A stretch of DNA of 43,053 nucleotides from Alphaproteobacteria bacterium (lineage in GTDB: Bacteria > Pseudomonadota > Alphaproteobacteria > Rhodospirillales > Magnetospirillaceae), in NCBI GenBank assembly GCA_021325215.1, contig JAJPHO010000129.1:1-43053 (forward strand), written 5' to 3'. Under the pieces are notes generated by a model. The model was not told the origin of the DNA. It worked only from the letters and a program-made list of their open reading frames with translations, and searched no databases. Both the position numbers and the translations under genes were made by a program. Below, one piece after another: positions 26,234 to 37,552 of this stretch (within the stretch, counting starts at the first letter, position 1; every line of letters begins with the position of its first letter).

Positions 26234-27256
26234 GTGAGCCCCGACGCCCTTCCCGATCTTTCTGAAAATGAAATTCATATGACCAAGGTGGTGGCTGAGT
26301 CCGAAAAGCTCAATAGCCTTTTGCAGGAAGCCCGCAAAGGCGTGGGACGCGTGATTTTCGGCCAGGAGACGGTCATCGAGCTGGCCATGGTCACGCTTCT
26401 GGCGGGCGGCCATGCCCTGCTGATCGGCGTGCCCGGCCTGGCCAAGACCAAGCTGGTCAACGCTTTGGGCGTGGTGTTCGGACTGGACGCCAAGCGCATC
26501 CAATTCACCCCGGACCTGATGCCCGCCGACATTCTCGGCTCGGAAGTGCTGGAGCAGGACGATGCCGGCCAGCGCTCCTTCCGCTTCATTGCCGGACCGG
26601 TGTTCTGCCAGTTGCTGATGGCCGACGAGATCAACCGCGCCAGCCCGCGCACCCAGTCGGCGCTGCTGCAGGCGATGCAGGAACACCATGTCAGCGTGGC
26701 CGGCCGCCGCCTCGATCTGCCGCGCCCCTTCCATGTGCTGGCGACGCAGAACCCGCTCGAGCAGGAAGGCACCTATCCGCTGCCGGAAGCCCAGCTCGAC
26801 CGCTTTCTGCTGCAAATCGACGTCGGCTATCCCGACCTCGAGTCCGAGCGCCGCATGATGCTGGCCACCACCGGCATCGCCGAAGAGGAGCCGGCCGCCG
26901 TGTTCAACGCCGAAAGCCTGATCGCCGCCCAGCAGCTGGTGCGCCGCGTGCCGGTCGGCGAACAGGTGGTCGATGCCATCCTCAAGCTGGTGCGCGCCGG
27001 CCGCCCGGAGGAATCCGAGATCGAAGCGGTGCGCCGCCACGTCGCCTGGGGCCCCGGCCCGCGCGCCGCCCAGGCGCTGATGCTGTGCAGCCGCGCCAAG
27101 GCGCTGATCGAGGGGCGCTATACCCCGTCGGTCGAGGATGTCGCCGCCCTGGCCCGCCCGGTGCTGCAGCATCGCATGGCCCTGTCCTTCGCCGCTCACG
27201 CCGACCAGGTTTCGCTGAGCGGGATCATCGACCAGTTGATCGAAAGCATTTTGTGA
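26234..27256 (+). CDS. MoxR family AAA+ ATPase
   Basis: This 340-residue AAA+ ATPase of the MoxR group has Walker A GVPGLAKTKL (about 65-74), Walker B LLMADEINRASPR (about 128-140), sensor 1 region LATQNPLEQEGTYPLPEAQLDRF, and the C-terminal helical lid. MoxR proteins act as chaperone-like remodelers together with VWA-domain proteins. The start is GTG 26234 with GGAGAG nine bases upstream; ATG 26279 lacks a ribosome binding site. It is the first gene of a coupled operon with DUF58, DUF4159 and VWA proteins; its TGA overlaps the next GTG (GTGA). The client complex is unknown. Confidence 0.9.
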   Translation: MSPDALPDLSENEIHMTKVVAESEKLNSLLQEARKGVGRVIFGQETVIELAMVTLLAGGHALLIGVPGLAKTKLVNALGVVFGLDAKRIQFTPDLMPADILGSEVLEQDDAGQRSFRFIAGPVFCQLLMADEINRASPRTQSALLQAMQEHHVSVAGRRLDLPRPFHVLATQNPLEQEGTYPLPEAQLDRFLLQIDVGYPDLESERRMMLATTGIAEEEPAAVFNAESLIAAQQLVRRVPVGEQVVDAILKLVRAGRPEESEIEAVRRHVAWGPGPRAAQALMLCSRAKALIEGRYTPSVEDVAALARPVLQHRMALSFAAHADQVSLSGIIDQLIESIL

Positions 27257-28110
27257 CCGCTGCGGATCTCCAGTCGCGGGCCGAGTCCCTCGCCGCCGGC
27301 CTGCCCAATCTTCTGCTGCGCGCCAAGCGCGTCGCGGCGACGGTCAGCGGCGGTCTGCATGGACGCCGCCGGCCCGGCAGCGGCGAGGATTTCTGGCAAT
27401 TCCGGCAAAGCCAGCCGGGCGATCCGCTGACCGCCATCGATTGGCGGCAATCGGCGCGCTCGGACCATCTCTATGTGCGCGAGACCGAATGGACCATCGC
27501 CCGCACCACGCGGATCTGGGCCGACCCCTCGCCCTCGATGCGCTGGCGCTCCTCCCGCGATCTCGAAACCAAGCATGATCGCGCCTGCCTGCTGGCGGTG
27601 GCGCTCGGCTTTCTGCTGGAACAGAGCGGCGAGCGCATCGGCCTCCTGGACCATCCCGGCCCCGCCTTCGCCGGCCGCACCGCCCCGACCCGCCTGGCCC
27701 ATGCGCTGGTCCAGGCCCGGCCGGTCGAGACCTTTCCCGGGCACGGCGCCAAGGCGCGCAGCACGATCGTGCTGCTGTCCGACTTCCTGATGCCTGCCGA
27801 AACCATCGCCCGCCAGGCGGAGCGCTGGGCGGCGGCCGGCATGTCGGGTCATCTGATGCAGATCCTCGACCCCGCCGAGGAGGAGCTGCCCTATGAGGGA
27901 CGCGTCCGCCTGCGCGGGCTGGAGCGCGAGGGCGACATGCTGCTGCCGCATGCCGAATCGCTGCGCGGGGATTACGTCCAGGCGCTCGAAGCCCATCGCC
28001 GCGCCCTTACCGCCATCGCCCGCCAGGTCGGCTGGCGCTTTACCACCCACCGCACCGACAAGCCGGCGCGGGTGGCGCTGACCCATCTTTATACCGCGAT
28101 GGCATGCTGA
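27253..28110 (+). CDS. DUF58 domain protein (VWA-like MoxR partner)
   Basis: This 285-residue protein has the DUF58 core: GRRRPGSGEDFWQFRQSQPGD, then IDWRQSARSDHLYVRETE (about 62-80), followed by a VWA-like fold (WADPSPSMRW). DUF58 proteins are regularly encoded next to MoxR ATPases and are thought to be their substrates or adaptors. No signal peptide or membrane helix is clear. GTG 27253 overlaps the moxR stop (GTGA); the longer open frame upstream is antisense to nothing but duplicates moxR in another frame. Its stop overlaps the next gene's start by 7 bp. Confidence 0.9.
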   Translation: MTAADLQSRAESLAAGLPNLLLRAKRVAATVSGGLHGRRRPGSGEDFWQFRQSQPGDPLTAIDWRQSARSDHLYVRETEWTIARTTRIWADPSPSMRWRSSRDLETKHDRACLLAVALGFLLEQSGERIGLLDHPGPAFAGRTAPTRLAHALVQARPVETFPGHGAKARSTIVLLSDFLMPAETIARQAERWAAAGMSGHLMQILDPAEEELPYEGRVRLRGLEREGDMLLPHAESLRGDYVQALEAHRRALTAIARQVGWRFTTHRTDKPARVALTHLYTAMAC

Positions 28111-30731
28111 CTTTTGCGACCCCCTGGCTGTTGGCCGCCGCGCTGGCTTTGCCGGCGCTGTGGCTGTTGCTGCGCATCACCCCGCCGCCGCCGAGGCGCT
28201 TCGATTTTCCGGCGCTGCGGTTATTGCTGGGCCTGAGCACCAAGAACCGCTCGGCGCGCTCCGCACCTTTATGGCTGATCATCCTGCGCCTGACCCTGGT
28301 CACCTTCCTGATCGTCGGCGCCGCCGGTCCGGCCTGGCGCCGCGGCGGCGAGCGAGTCGACGGTCCCTGGCTGATCGTGGTCGATAATGGCTGGGCGGCC
28401 GGCAAATTGTGGACGCAGCGCCGCGACACCTTGCTGCAGATGATCCGCCAGGCGGATCATGACAATCAGACCGTGACGATCCTGCCCACCGCCGCGCCCG
28501 CCGATGGCGGCGCCCTGGCGCTGGCCGGCCCGTCGAGCGCGGCGGATGCGCGCGGCGCGGCGGAGCGGCTGGTGCCGGAAGCCTGGCCGGGCGACCGCGC
28601 CCAGGCGGCCAAGCTGCTCGACGCCCTGCCGCATGGCCGGGCGATGCGGGTGGTGTGGCTGTCGGACGGGCTCGACGATGACGGCGCCGCCACTTTGGCC
28701 GCGCGGCTGGAGACGTTCGGGCGGCTGGAGGTGATGCTCCCCTCGGCGGATTCCTTGCCGCAATTGCTGATGGCGCCGACCTCGACCCCTACCGGCACCC
28801 GCGTGCGCCTGCGCCGCTTCGGCGGCGGCGCCGGCCATTCCACCGTGCGGGCGATGGACGAGCAGGGCCGCAGCCTAGCGCTGATCGACGTCCCCTGGGA
28901 AGCCGGCGCGCGCGGTGGCGAAGCCGAAGCCGATTGGCCGGCCGAATTGAAGAACCGCGTCGCCCGGCTGGTCATCGACGGCGAGGAACACGCCGCCGCC
29001 ACCGAGCTGCTGGATGGCAGCTGGAGCCGCCATCCGGTCGGGCTGGTCGATGACGGCGCCGCCGACCGTATCCAGCTGCTCGACGATCTGTTCTATGGCG
29101 AACGGGCGGTGATGGGGTTCGCCGAAGCGCGGCACGGCACCATCGACGAATTGCTGCAGCGTCCGCTGTCGCTGATGGTCTTGCCCGACCATGGCGCTTT
29201 GCCTGACGATCAGCGCGAAAAGCTGCGCAAATGGGTCGAGGATGGCGGCACTTTGGTGCGCTTCGCCGGTCCCGCTCTGGCCGGCAATCCCGACGATCTG
29301 CTGCCGGTGCGCCTGCGTTCGAACGAGCGCCTGCTGGGCAGCGCCCTGTCCTGGGCGCAACCCATGTCGGTGGCCCCGATGCCCGACGACAGCCCGTTCG
29401 CCGGCCTGTCCATTCCGCCCGATCTGACCGTCAGCGCGCAGATCCTGGCCGAGCCCGATCTGACCCTGGCCAACAAGACCTGGGCCAAGCTGGCCGACGG
29501 CACGCCCCTGGTCACCGGCGCGCCGCTCGGCCATGGCTGGCTGGTGCTGATCCATACCACCGCCTGGCCGGGCTGGAGCAATCTGGCCTTGTCCGGACTG
29601 TTCCCGGACATGCTGCACCGTCTGCTCGACCGCTCGATCGGCGTCGCCGCGCCGCAGACCGGCGAGAAGCCCCTGCCGCTGGCGGTGCAGCTCGACGGTT
29701 CCGGCCATCTGGTGCCGCCCAGCGCGGTGGCGCAGGCGCTGCCCGCCGGCAATGGCGCGATCATTCCCGGACCGCGCCATCCGCCCGGCTATTACGGCGA
29801 TTCCTCGGCCCGGCGCGCGGTCAATCTGGCGCCTTTGCTGAACCTGCCGAAAACGCTGTCTCTGCCGGAAGGAGCGTTGCGTCTCGATCCGTCGCGGGCC
29901 CAGGCCGATATCGATCTCGGCGCCTGGCTGATCGGCCTGGCTCTGCTTCTGCTGCTGGCCGACCTCGCTTTGGCGGGCGGATTGCGCCGCGCCGCTCTGG
30001 CGGCCTTTTTGCTGCTGAGCCTGGGTGACGCGAAAGCCGCCGACGATGTCGCGGCGGCGCTGGATGCGCGGCTCGCTTATATCGTCACCGGCGATTCCGC
30101 GGTCGACGAGACCAGCCGCGCCGGCCTCGCCGCTTTGTCGCGGCAATTGGCCCGGCGCACCACCGCCGTCCTGGCCGAACCGGCCGGGGTCGATCCCGAG
30201 CGCGACGCGCTGGCGGTCTATCCGCTGATCTATTGGCCGCTGAGTAGCCGCCAATCCGGCCTGTCCGAGAAAGCCCAGGCCCATCTCAACGATTTCCTGC
30301 GTCATGGCGGCATGCTGCTGATCGACAGCCGCGACGGCGGCATCACCCCGCCCGACCGTTTGCGCCAGGTGACGCGCGGCATCGACATCCCGCCGCTGGC
30401 TCTGGTCGGCGATCAGCATGTTCTGGCCAAGAGCTTCTATCTGCTGCACGACTTTCCGGGCCGATTGGCCGGCGGCGCGCTCTATGCCGAGGAACAGGGC
30501 GACGCGGCGCATGATTTCGTCACCTCGGTGCTGATCGGCGGCAATGATTGGGCCGCCGCCTGGGCCGACGACCGCCAGGGCAATCCGATGTTCCCGGTGG
30601 TGCCGGGCGGCGAAGGCCAGCGCGAGACCGCCGTCCGCTTCGGCATCAATCTGGTGATCTATGCCCTGACCGGCAGCTACAAGGCCGATCAGGTCCATGT
30701 GCCGGCGATCCTGGAAAGGATGCATCACTGA
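28104..30731 (+). CDS. BatA-type membrane protein with C-terminal DUF4159 domain
   Basis: This 875-residue protein begins with the BatA N-terminal hairpin (two hydrophobic segments in the first 80 residues, starting MLTFATPWLLAAALALPAL). It then has a VWA-like and a GATase-like section in the large middle, a pair of membrane helices at about 610-645, and a DUF4159 domain at about 650-870 (LAYIVTGDSAVDE, HGGMLLIDSRDGG, VYALTGSYKADQ-like end). DUF4159 resembles a class I glutamine-amidotransferase-like fold and is probably non-enzymatic. The arrangement places domains on both faces of the membrane. Start overlaps DUF58 by 7 bp; TGATG overlap leads into the next gene. Function unknown; inferred partner of the MoxR ATPase. 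Confidence 0.85.
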   Translation: MLTFATPWLLAAALALPALWLLLRITPPPPRRFDFPALRLLLGLSTKNRSARSAPLWLIILRLTLVTFLIVGAAGPAWRRGGERVDGPWLIVVDNGWAAGKLWTQRRDTLLQMIRQADHDNQTVTILPTAAPADGGALALAGPSSAADARGAAERLVPEAWPGDRAQAAKLLDALPHGRAMRVVWLSDGLDDDGAATLAARLETFGRLEVMLPSADSLPQLLMAPTSTPTGTRVRLRRFGGGAGHSTVRAMDEQGRSLALIDVPWEAGARGGEAEADWPAELKNRVARLVIDGEEHAAATELLDGSWSRHPVGLVDDGAADRIQLLDDLFYGERAVMGFAEARHGTIDELLQRPLSLMVLPDHGALPDDQREKLRKWVEDGGTLVRFAGPALAGNPDDLLPVRLRSNERLLGSALSWAQPMSVAPMPDDSPFAGLSIPPDLTVSAQILAEPDLTLANKTWAKLADGTPLVTGAPLGHGWLVLIHTTAWPGWSNLALSGLFPDMLHRLLDRSIGVAAPQTGEKPLPLAVQLDGSGHLVPPSAVAQALPAGNGAIIPGPRHPPGYYGDSSARRAVNLAPLLNLPKTLSLPEGALRLDPSRAQADIDLGAWLIGLALLLLLADLALAGGLRRAALAAFLLLSLGDAKAADDVAAALDARLAYIVTGDSAVDETSRAGLAALSRQLARRTTAVLAEPAGVDPERDALAVYPLIYWPLSSRQSGLSEKAQAHLNDFLRHGGMLLIDSRDGGITPPDRLRQVTRGIDIPPLALVGDQHVLAKSFYLLHDFPGRLAGGALYAEEQGDAAHDFVTSVLIGGNDWAAAWADDRQGNPMFPVVPGGEGQRETAVRFGINLVIYALTGSYKADQVHVPAILERMHH

Positions 30732-32758
30732 TGCTGCCCGATCTGCATTGGGCGCCTGCCGCCCCGGTCTGGCTGCTGGCGATCGCCGGCATCGCGGGGT
30801 TGGCTTTGCTGGTCAATGGCTGGCGGCAGGGTATGTCGGTATGGCCGCGCCTCGCCTGCCTGATCCTGCTGCTGGTCGCGCTGGCCGGCCCTGAAATCGT
30901 CCGCAACGAGGCCAAGGACATCGGCGACATCGCCCTGGTGGTGGTCGATGACAGCCAGAGCATGCATCTCGGCCGGCGCGCCGAGCAGAGCGCCGCCGCC
31001 CTGGCCGAGCTGCGCAAGAAGCTGGCCGCCGTGCCCAATCTGGAAACCCGCATCGTCACCGTGCCGCCGTCGCAGCGCTCGGAGGACGGCACCCGCCTGT
31101 TCTCCGCCATCGATCAGGGACTGGCCGACATTGCCAAATCGCGTCTGGCCGGCGTGATCCTGCTGACCGACGGCCAGGTCCATGACGTGCCCGGCCAGCC
31201 GCGCATCGGCGCGCCCTTGCACGCCTTGCTGGCCGGCGGCCCGGACGAGCGCGACCGGCGCCTGGTGATGGAGACGGTGCCGGCCTTCGGCATGGTCGGC
31301 GACCAGGCGCGCCTGGCCTTCCACGTCGACGATCCGGGCCATGACGAGCCGGTCGCCGTGACCCTGCGGCGCGATGGCGGCGCCGCGTCGATCGTTCATG
31401 TGCCGGCCAACCGGTCGACCACTTTGGATGTGCCGATCGAGCATGCCGGCGCCAATGTGATCGAGCTGGAGGCGGCGCCGGCGCCGGGCGAGCTGACCCT
31501 GGTCAACAACCGCACCGCCGCCAGCATTTCCGGCGTGCGCGACCGTCTGCGCGTGCTGCTGCTGTCGGGCGAGCCGCATCCCGGCGAACGCATGTGGCGC
31601 AATCTGCTGAAGGCCGACCCGTCGGTCGATCTGGTGCATTTCACCATCCTGCGCTCGCCCGACAAGGACGACCATACGCCGATCCAGCAATTGTCGCTGA
31701 TCGCCTTTCCGACCCGCGAATTGTTCGAAGAGAAGCTCAAGGATTTCGACCTGATCATCTTCGACCGCTTCCGCCGCCGCAACATCCTGCCGCCCGCTTA
31801 TTACCGCAACATCGCCAACCATGTGCGCGACGGCGGCGCCCTGCTGCTGGTGGCCGGCCCCGAACTGACCGCGCCGGACGGGCTGATGAATTCTCCGCTG
31901 GCCGAGATTCTGCCCGCCCATGCCAACGGCTCGATCGTCAGCCAGCCTTTCCTGCCCACCGTCACCGAGACGGGCAAGCGCCATCCCCTGTTCCAGGGCC
32001 TGTCGACCCATTGGGGCCGCTGGGTGCGCGCTGCCGGCAGCCAGCCGGTGCCGGACGCCGAGACGGTGATGGCGACGCCCGACGGCGTGCCGCTGCTGGT
32101 GCTGTTGCGCCAGGGCGATGGCCGCGTCGCCCAGCTCGACAGCGACAGCGCCTGGCTGTGGGGACGCGGCTGGGATGGCGGCGGTCCGCAGGCCGAGCTG
32201 CTGCGCCGCCTGGCCCATTGGCTGATGAAAGAGCCGGAGCTGGAAGAGAACCGCCTGACCGGTTCAGCCGCCGGCGGCACGCTGCGGATCGAGCGGCACG
32301 GCCTGCAGCCTGGCGACCGGCGGGTGACGGTCGAGCGGCCCGACGGCACCAGCACCGAGCTGACACTCGCCGATCAGGGCGACGGCCGCGCGATCGGCGA
32401 AATGCCGGCCGAGCTGAACGGCTTGTGGCGCATCTCCGATGGCGACTTGACCGCGCTGGCCGCCGTCGGCAGCCTCGATTCGCTCGAGATGGGCGATGTC
32501 CGCGCCACCCAGGACAAACTGAAAGGGGCAATCGCCGCCAATGGAGGCGGTTTGTCCTGGATCAAAGACGGCATCCCCAATCTCGTTAAACAGGATGACG
32601 GTGCGCAAATGTCCGGCTCTGGTTGGTTCGGGCTGCGCGCCAACCGCCAGACGACGGTAACGGCCACGCACAGCACTCCGCTGCTGCCGGCCTGGCTGTT
32701 CCTGGTCCTGGCGGCGGGCCTTCTGGCACTGGGATGGTGGCACGACGCCCGTAAGTGA
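30731..32758 (+). CDS. Membrane protein with VWA and GATase-like domains
   Basis: This 675-residue protein has two N-terminal hydrophobic segments (about 12-30 and 38-56), a VWA-like domain with a MIDAS-type DxSxS at 73-77 (VVVDDSQSM) and [10 protein letters not shown] GATase1-like region follows (about 275-440, [27 protein letters not shown]), and a C-terminal TM helix (about 650-670) precedes a short basic tail. A metal-dependent adhesion site suggests Mg2+-controlled binding to another protein, probably the MoxR client. ATG 30731 overlaps the previous stop by one base. A chemoreceptor starts 20 bp downstream on the same strand. Confidence 0.83.
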   Translation: MLPDLHWAPAAPVWLLAIAGIAGLALLVNGWRQGMSVWPRLACLILLLVALAGPEIVRNEAKDIGDIALVVVDDSQSMHLGRRAEQSAAALAELRKKLAAVPNLETRIVTVPPSQRSEDGTRLFSAIDQGLADIAKSRLAGVILLTDGQVHDVPGQPRIGAPLHALLAGGPDERDRRLVMETVPAFGMVGDQARLAFHVDDPGHDEPVAVTLRRDGGAASIVHVPANRSTTLDVPIEHAGANVIELEAAPAPGELTLVNNRTAASISGVRDRLRVLLLSGEPHPGERMWRNLLKADPSVDLVHFTILRSPDKDDHTPIQQLSLIAFPTRELFEEKLKDFDLIIFDRFRRRNILPPAYYRNIANHVRDGGALLLVAGPELTAPDGLMNSPLAEILPAHANGSIVSQPFLPTVTETGKRHPLFQGLSTHWGRWVRAAGSQPVPDAETVMATPDGVPLLVLLRQGDGRVAQLDSDSAWLWGRGWDGGGPQAELLRRLAHWLMKEPELEENRLTGSAAGGTLRIERHGLQPGDRRVTVERPDGTSTELTLADQGDGRAIGEMPAELNGLWRISDGDLTALAAVGSLDSLEMGDVRATQDKLKGAIAANGGGLSWIKDGIPNLVKQDDGAQMSGSGWFGLRANRQTTVTATHSTPLLPAWLFLVLAAGLLALGWWHDARK

Positions 32759-32777
32759 TAGCGAGACGGAGCACGAC

Positions 32778-34040
32778 ATGACGACGAAACGCAGCGGCCT
32801 GACCGAGATTTTCCTCAAGGGCATCGGCTTCAAGACGACCCTGTCCTATGTGCCGCCGGTCGGGGTGGCCTGGATCTTCTTCATCCTCTATCTGCGCGGT
32901 CTCCCGCCCGCCGAAATGTGGACCGCGCTGGGCCTCGGGTTGGCCGGCATCGGCCTTGGCAGCGTCGTGGTGATCCGCCTGATCCTGTCGATCGTGCCCC
33001 CGCTTCACCGCATCATCGAAGTCACCCATGCCCTGCGTGAAGGCGATCTGACCGTCGCCATCCCCTACGGCACCCGCACCGATGAGATCGGCGATCTGGC
33101 CCAGGCGCTGGACACCTTCCGCCGCACCGCGCAGGAGCGGGACGCGCTGGAACGCGACCAGGCGGCCCAGAAGCAGCGCGCCGAGGCGGAACGCCGCGAG
33201 GAGCTGGGCCGGGTGGCGCAATCCTTCGAGCAGAATGTCGGCGCCGTGGTGCGCTCGGTGGTCGGCTCGGTGTCGACCTTGCGCGGCTCGGCGCAGAGCA
33301 TGGCCGACACCGCGCGCTCGACCTCGTCGCAGGTCGGCACGGTGGCCCAGGCCGCCGAGACCGCCTCGAACAATGTGCAGGAAGTGGCCGCCGCCACCGA
33401 ACAGATGGCCGCCGAAATCGCCCGCATCGCCGAAGCGGTCAAGCGCGCCCAGGACGTGACCCGGCGGGCCGACGGCGCCGCCCAGGACACGACGGCGATG
33501 ATCCACAGGCTGGCCGAAAGCGTCACCGGCATCGGCGAGATCGTCGCGCTGATCAACGACATCGCCAGCCAGACCAACCTGCTGGCGCTCAACGCCACCA
33601 TCGAGGCCGCCCGCGCCGGCGAAGCGGGCAAGGGTTTCGCGGTGGTGGCCAATGAGGTCAAGCACCTGGCCAATCAGACCGGCCGCGCCACCGAGGACAT
33701 CACCCTACGCATCCAGGCCATCCAGTCGGGCACCGCCGAGGCGGTTTCGGCCATGCGCAACATCGTCGAGACCATCGCCGAGATGACCGGCATTTCTGGC
33801 TCGGTCCGCGAAGCGGTCGAACGCCAGGACGACGCCACCGGCGCCATCGTGCGCAATATCGACCATGCGGCGCGCGGTACCTCGCAAGTGTCCGACAACA
33901 TCAATGCGGTGGGCGCCGCCGCGCGCGGCACCGGCGACACCGCCGCCTCGATCAGCGCCGCCGCCGCCGCTTTGGCCGACCAGTCGGACCGCCTGCAGAG
34001 CGAGGTCGACGGCTTCCTGAGCCAAGTGCGCAGTGCCTAG
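32778..34040 (+). CDS. Methyl-accepting chemotaxis protein lacking a periplasmic sensor domain
   Basis: This 420-residue chemoreceptor has TM1 at about 21-40 and TM2 at about 49-72, with only some eight residues between them (RGLPPAEM). A HAMP domain follows (about 73-125), then a signalling helical bundle with the conserved tip [20 protein letters not shown] and NEVKHLAN. With no room for a ligand-binding domain, it cannot sense a periplasmic solute in the usual way; membrane state, energy status or a partner protein are possible inputs. GGAG lies eight bases before the ATG. It starts 20 bp after the VWA gene and may be co-transcribed with the MoxR cluster. Confidence 0.9.
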   Translation: MTTKRSGLTEIFLKGIGFKTTLSYVPPVGVAWIFFILYLRGLPPAEMWTALGLGLAGIGLGSVVVIRLILSIVPPLHRIIEVTHALREGDLTVAIPYGTRTDEIGDLAQALDTFRRTAQERDALERDQAAQKQRAEAERREELGRVAQSFEQNVGAVVRSVVGSVSTLRGSAQSMADTARSTSSQVGTVAQAAETASNNVQEVAAATEQMAAEIARIAEAVKRAQDVTRRADGAAQDTTAMIHRLAESVTGIGEIVALINDIASQTNLLALNATIEAARAGEAGKGFAVVANEVKHLANQTGRATEDITLRIQAIQSGTAEAVSAMRNIVETIAEMTGISGSVREAVERQDDATGAIVRNIDHAARGTSQVSDNINAVGAAARGTGDTAASISAAAAALADQSDRLQSEVDGFLSQVRSA

Positions 34041-36277
<2,237 letters not shown>

Positions 36278-36293
36278 GCGATCCGGCATATTC

Positions 36294-36316
36294 TCCCCGG
36301 GCTCAACACCCGGGGA
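36294..36316 (+). promoter_or_regulatory. Hairpin covering the ribosome binding site of the MFS gene
   Basis: TCCCCGGG (36294-36301) and CCCGGGGA (36309-36316) form a perfect 8-bp GC stem with a 7-base loop. The right arm contains GGGGA, the only ribosome binding site candidate for ATG 36322 (five-base spacing). When folded, the stem would hide that site. Lack of a T-tract on the plus strand argues against a simple argC terminator. If translation starts at GTG 36274 instead, the hairpin lies inside the coding region. Confidence 0.5.
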
Positions 36317-36321
36317 AAACC

Positions 36322-37545
36322 ATGTCCGCCACGCGCCGCAACGCTGCAGTATCCTTTATTTTCATCACGATAATGCTCGACATGCTGGCGCTCGGCATGA
36401 TCATCCCGGTCTTGCCGGCGCTGATCAAAAGCTATACCGGCAGCACCGAGAAGGCGGCGGAGATCTTCGGCCTGTTCGGCACCGCCTGGGCGCTGATGCA
36501 GTTCATCTTCTCGCCGGTGGTCGGCTCCCTGTCCGATCGCTTCGGACGGCGGCCGATCGTGCTGATGTCCAATCTCGGCCTCGGACTCGATTATGTGTTG
36601 ATGGCGATGGCGCCCAATCTCGGCTGGCTGTTCGCCGGCCGGGTGATCTCGGGCATCACGGCGGCCAGCATCAGCACGTCCTATGCCTATATCGCCGACG
36701 TCACCCCGCCCGAGAAGCGGGCCGGCGCTTTCGGCCTGCTGGGCGCAGCCTTCGGCATCGGTTTCGTGGTCGGCCCCGCCCTGGGCAGCATGATGACCGA
36801 ATTCGGCCCGCGCGCGCCGTTCTGGCTGGCCGCCGCGCTCAGCCTCACCAATGCGCTGTACGGCCTGCTGGTGCTGCCGGAAAGCCTGCCCGCCGACCGC
36901 CGCGCCCCCTTCTCCTGGCGCCGCGCCAATCCGGTCGGATCGGTCCTGCTGCTGAAGCGTTCCCCGTCGCTGATCGGCCTGGCCCTGATCAACTTCCTCG
37001 ATCAGGTGGCGCATGTGGTCTATCCCAGCACCTTCGTGCTCTACGCCTCCTACCGCTACGATTGGAGCATCCGCACCATCGGCCTGACCCTGACCGCCGT
37101 CGGCGTCCTGTCGATGATCGTGCAGGGCGGATTGGTGCGGCCCGCCGTCAAGCTGCTGGGTGAAAAGACCGCTCTGATCGTCGGCCTGGTGTGCGGCGTC
37201 GCCGGATTCGCCGGCTACGGATTGGCGCCGACCGGCATCTGGTTCTGGTGCTTCATGCCGCTCGCCTCGCTGTGGGGCCTGGCCACACCGGCGCTGCAGG
37301 GCCTGATGTCGCGCGAAGTCGACGGCACCGAGCAGGGCCGCCTGCAGGGCGCCAATACCAGCGTCAACGGCATCGCCCAGATGATCGGCCCGTCGATCTT
37401 CACCCTGGCCTTCTCGCGCGCGGTCAGCGCCGGAACCATGCCCGGCGTGCCCTTCCTGATCGCCGCGGTGCTGGTCGCCGGCGCGCTGGTGGTCGGGATC
37501 AGGACGGTCCGGCTGGCCAAACCCGCCCCGATCCCCGCCGAGTAA
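36322..37545 (+). CDS. MFS efflux transporter, TetA-like (TCR/Tet subfamily)
   Basis: This 407-residue inner-membrane protein has 12 predicted helices. MFS motif A is GSLSDRFGRRPIV in the loop between helices 2 and 3, and motif-C-like GIGFVVGPALG is in helix 5. The N-terminus FIFITIMLDMLALGMIIPVLP is typical of TetA-like drug/proton antiporters. The substrate is unknown; homology alone does not prove tetracycline export. ATG 36322 gives a normal N-terminus, and GGGGA is five bases upstream inside a hairpin. The alternative GTG 36274 overlaps the argC stop and adds 16 residues. No tetR-like divergent repressor is adjacent. It converges on the dCache chemoreceptor with 7 bp between. Confidence 0.87.
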   Translation: MSATRRNAAVSFIFITIMLDMLALGMIIPVLPALIKSYTGSTEKAAEIFGLFGTAWALMQFIFSPVVGSLSDRFGRRPIVLMSNLGLGLDYVLMAMAPNLGWLFAGRVISGITAASISTSYAYIADVTPPEKRAGAFGLLGAAFGIGFVVGPALGSMMTEFGPRAPFWLAAALSLTNALYGLLVLPESLPADRRAPFSWRRANPVGSVLLLKRSPSLIGLALINFLDQVAHVVYPSTFVLYASYRYDWSIRTIGLTLTAVGVLSMIVQGGLVRPAVKLLGEKTALIVGLVCGVAGFAGYGLAPTGIWFWCFMPLASLWGLATPALQGLMSREVDGTEQGRLQGANTSVNGIAQMIGPSIFTLAFSRAVSAGTMPGVPFLIAAVLVAGALVVGIRTVRLAKPAPIPAE

Positions 37546-37552
37546 TAACCCC

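Noticed and set aside
28875-30728. A 617-codon open frame on the reverse strand inside the DUF4159 gene, and similar long reverse or shifted frames at 4249-5721, 21295-22752, 14754-16007 and 30725-32218
   Set aside because: They are antisense or out-of-frame shadows of clearly recognised genes. High G+C at third codon positions keeps such frames open, and their translations are low-complexity (A, G, R, Q, D rich) with no family features.
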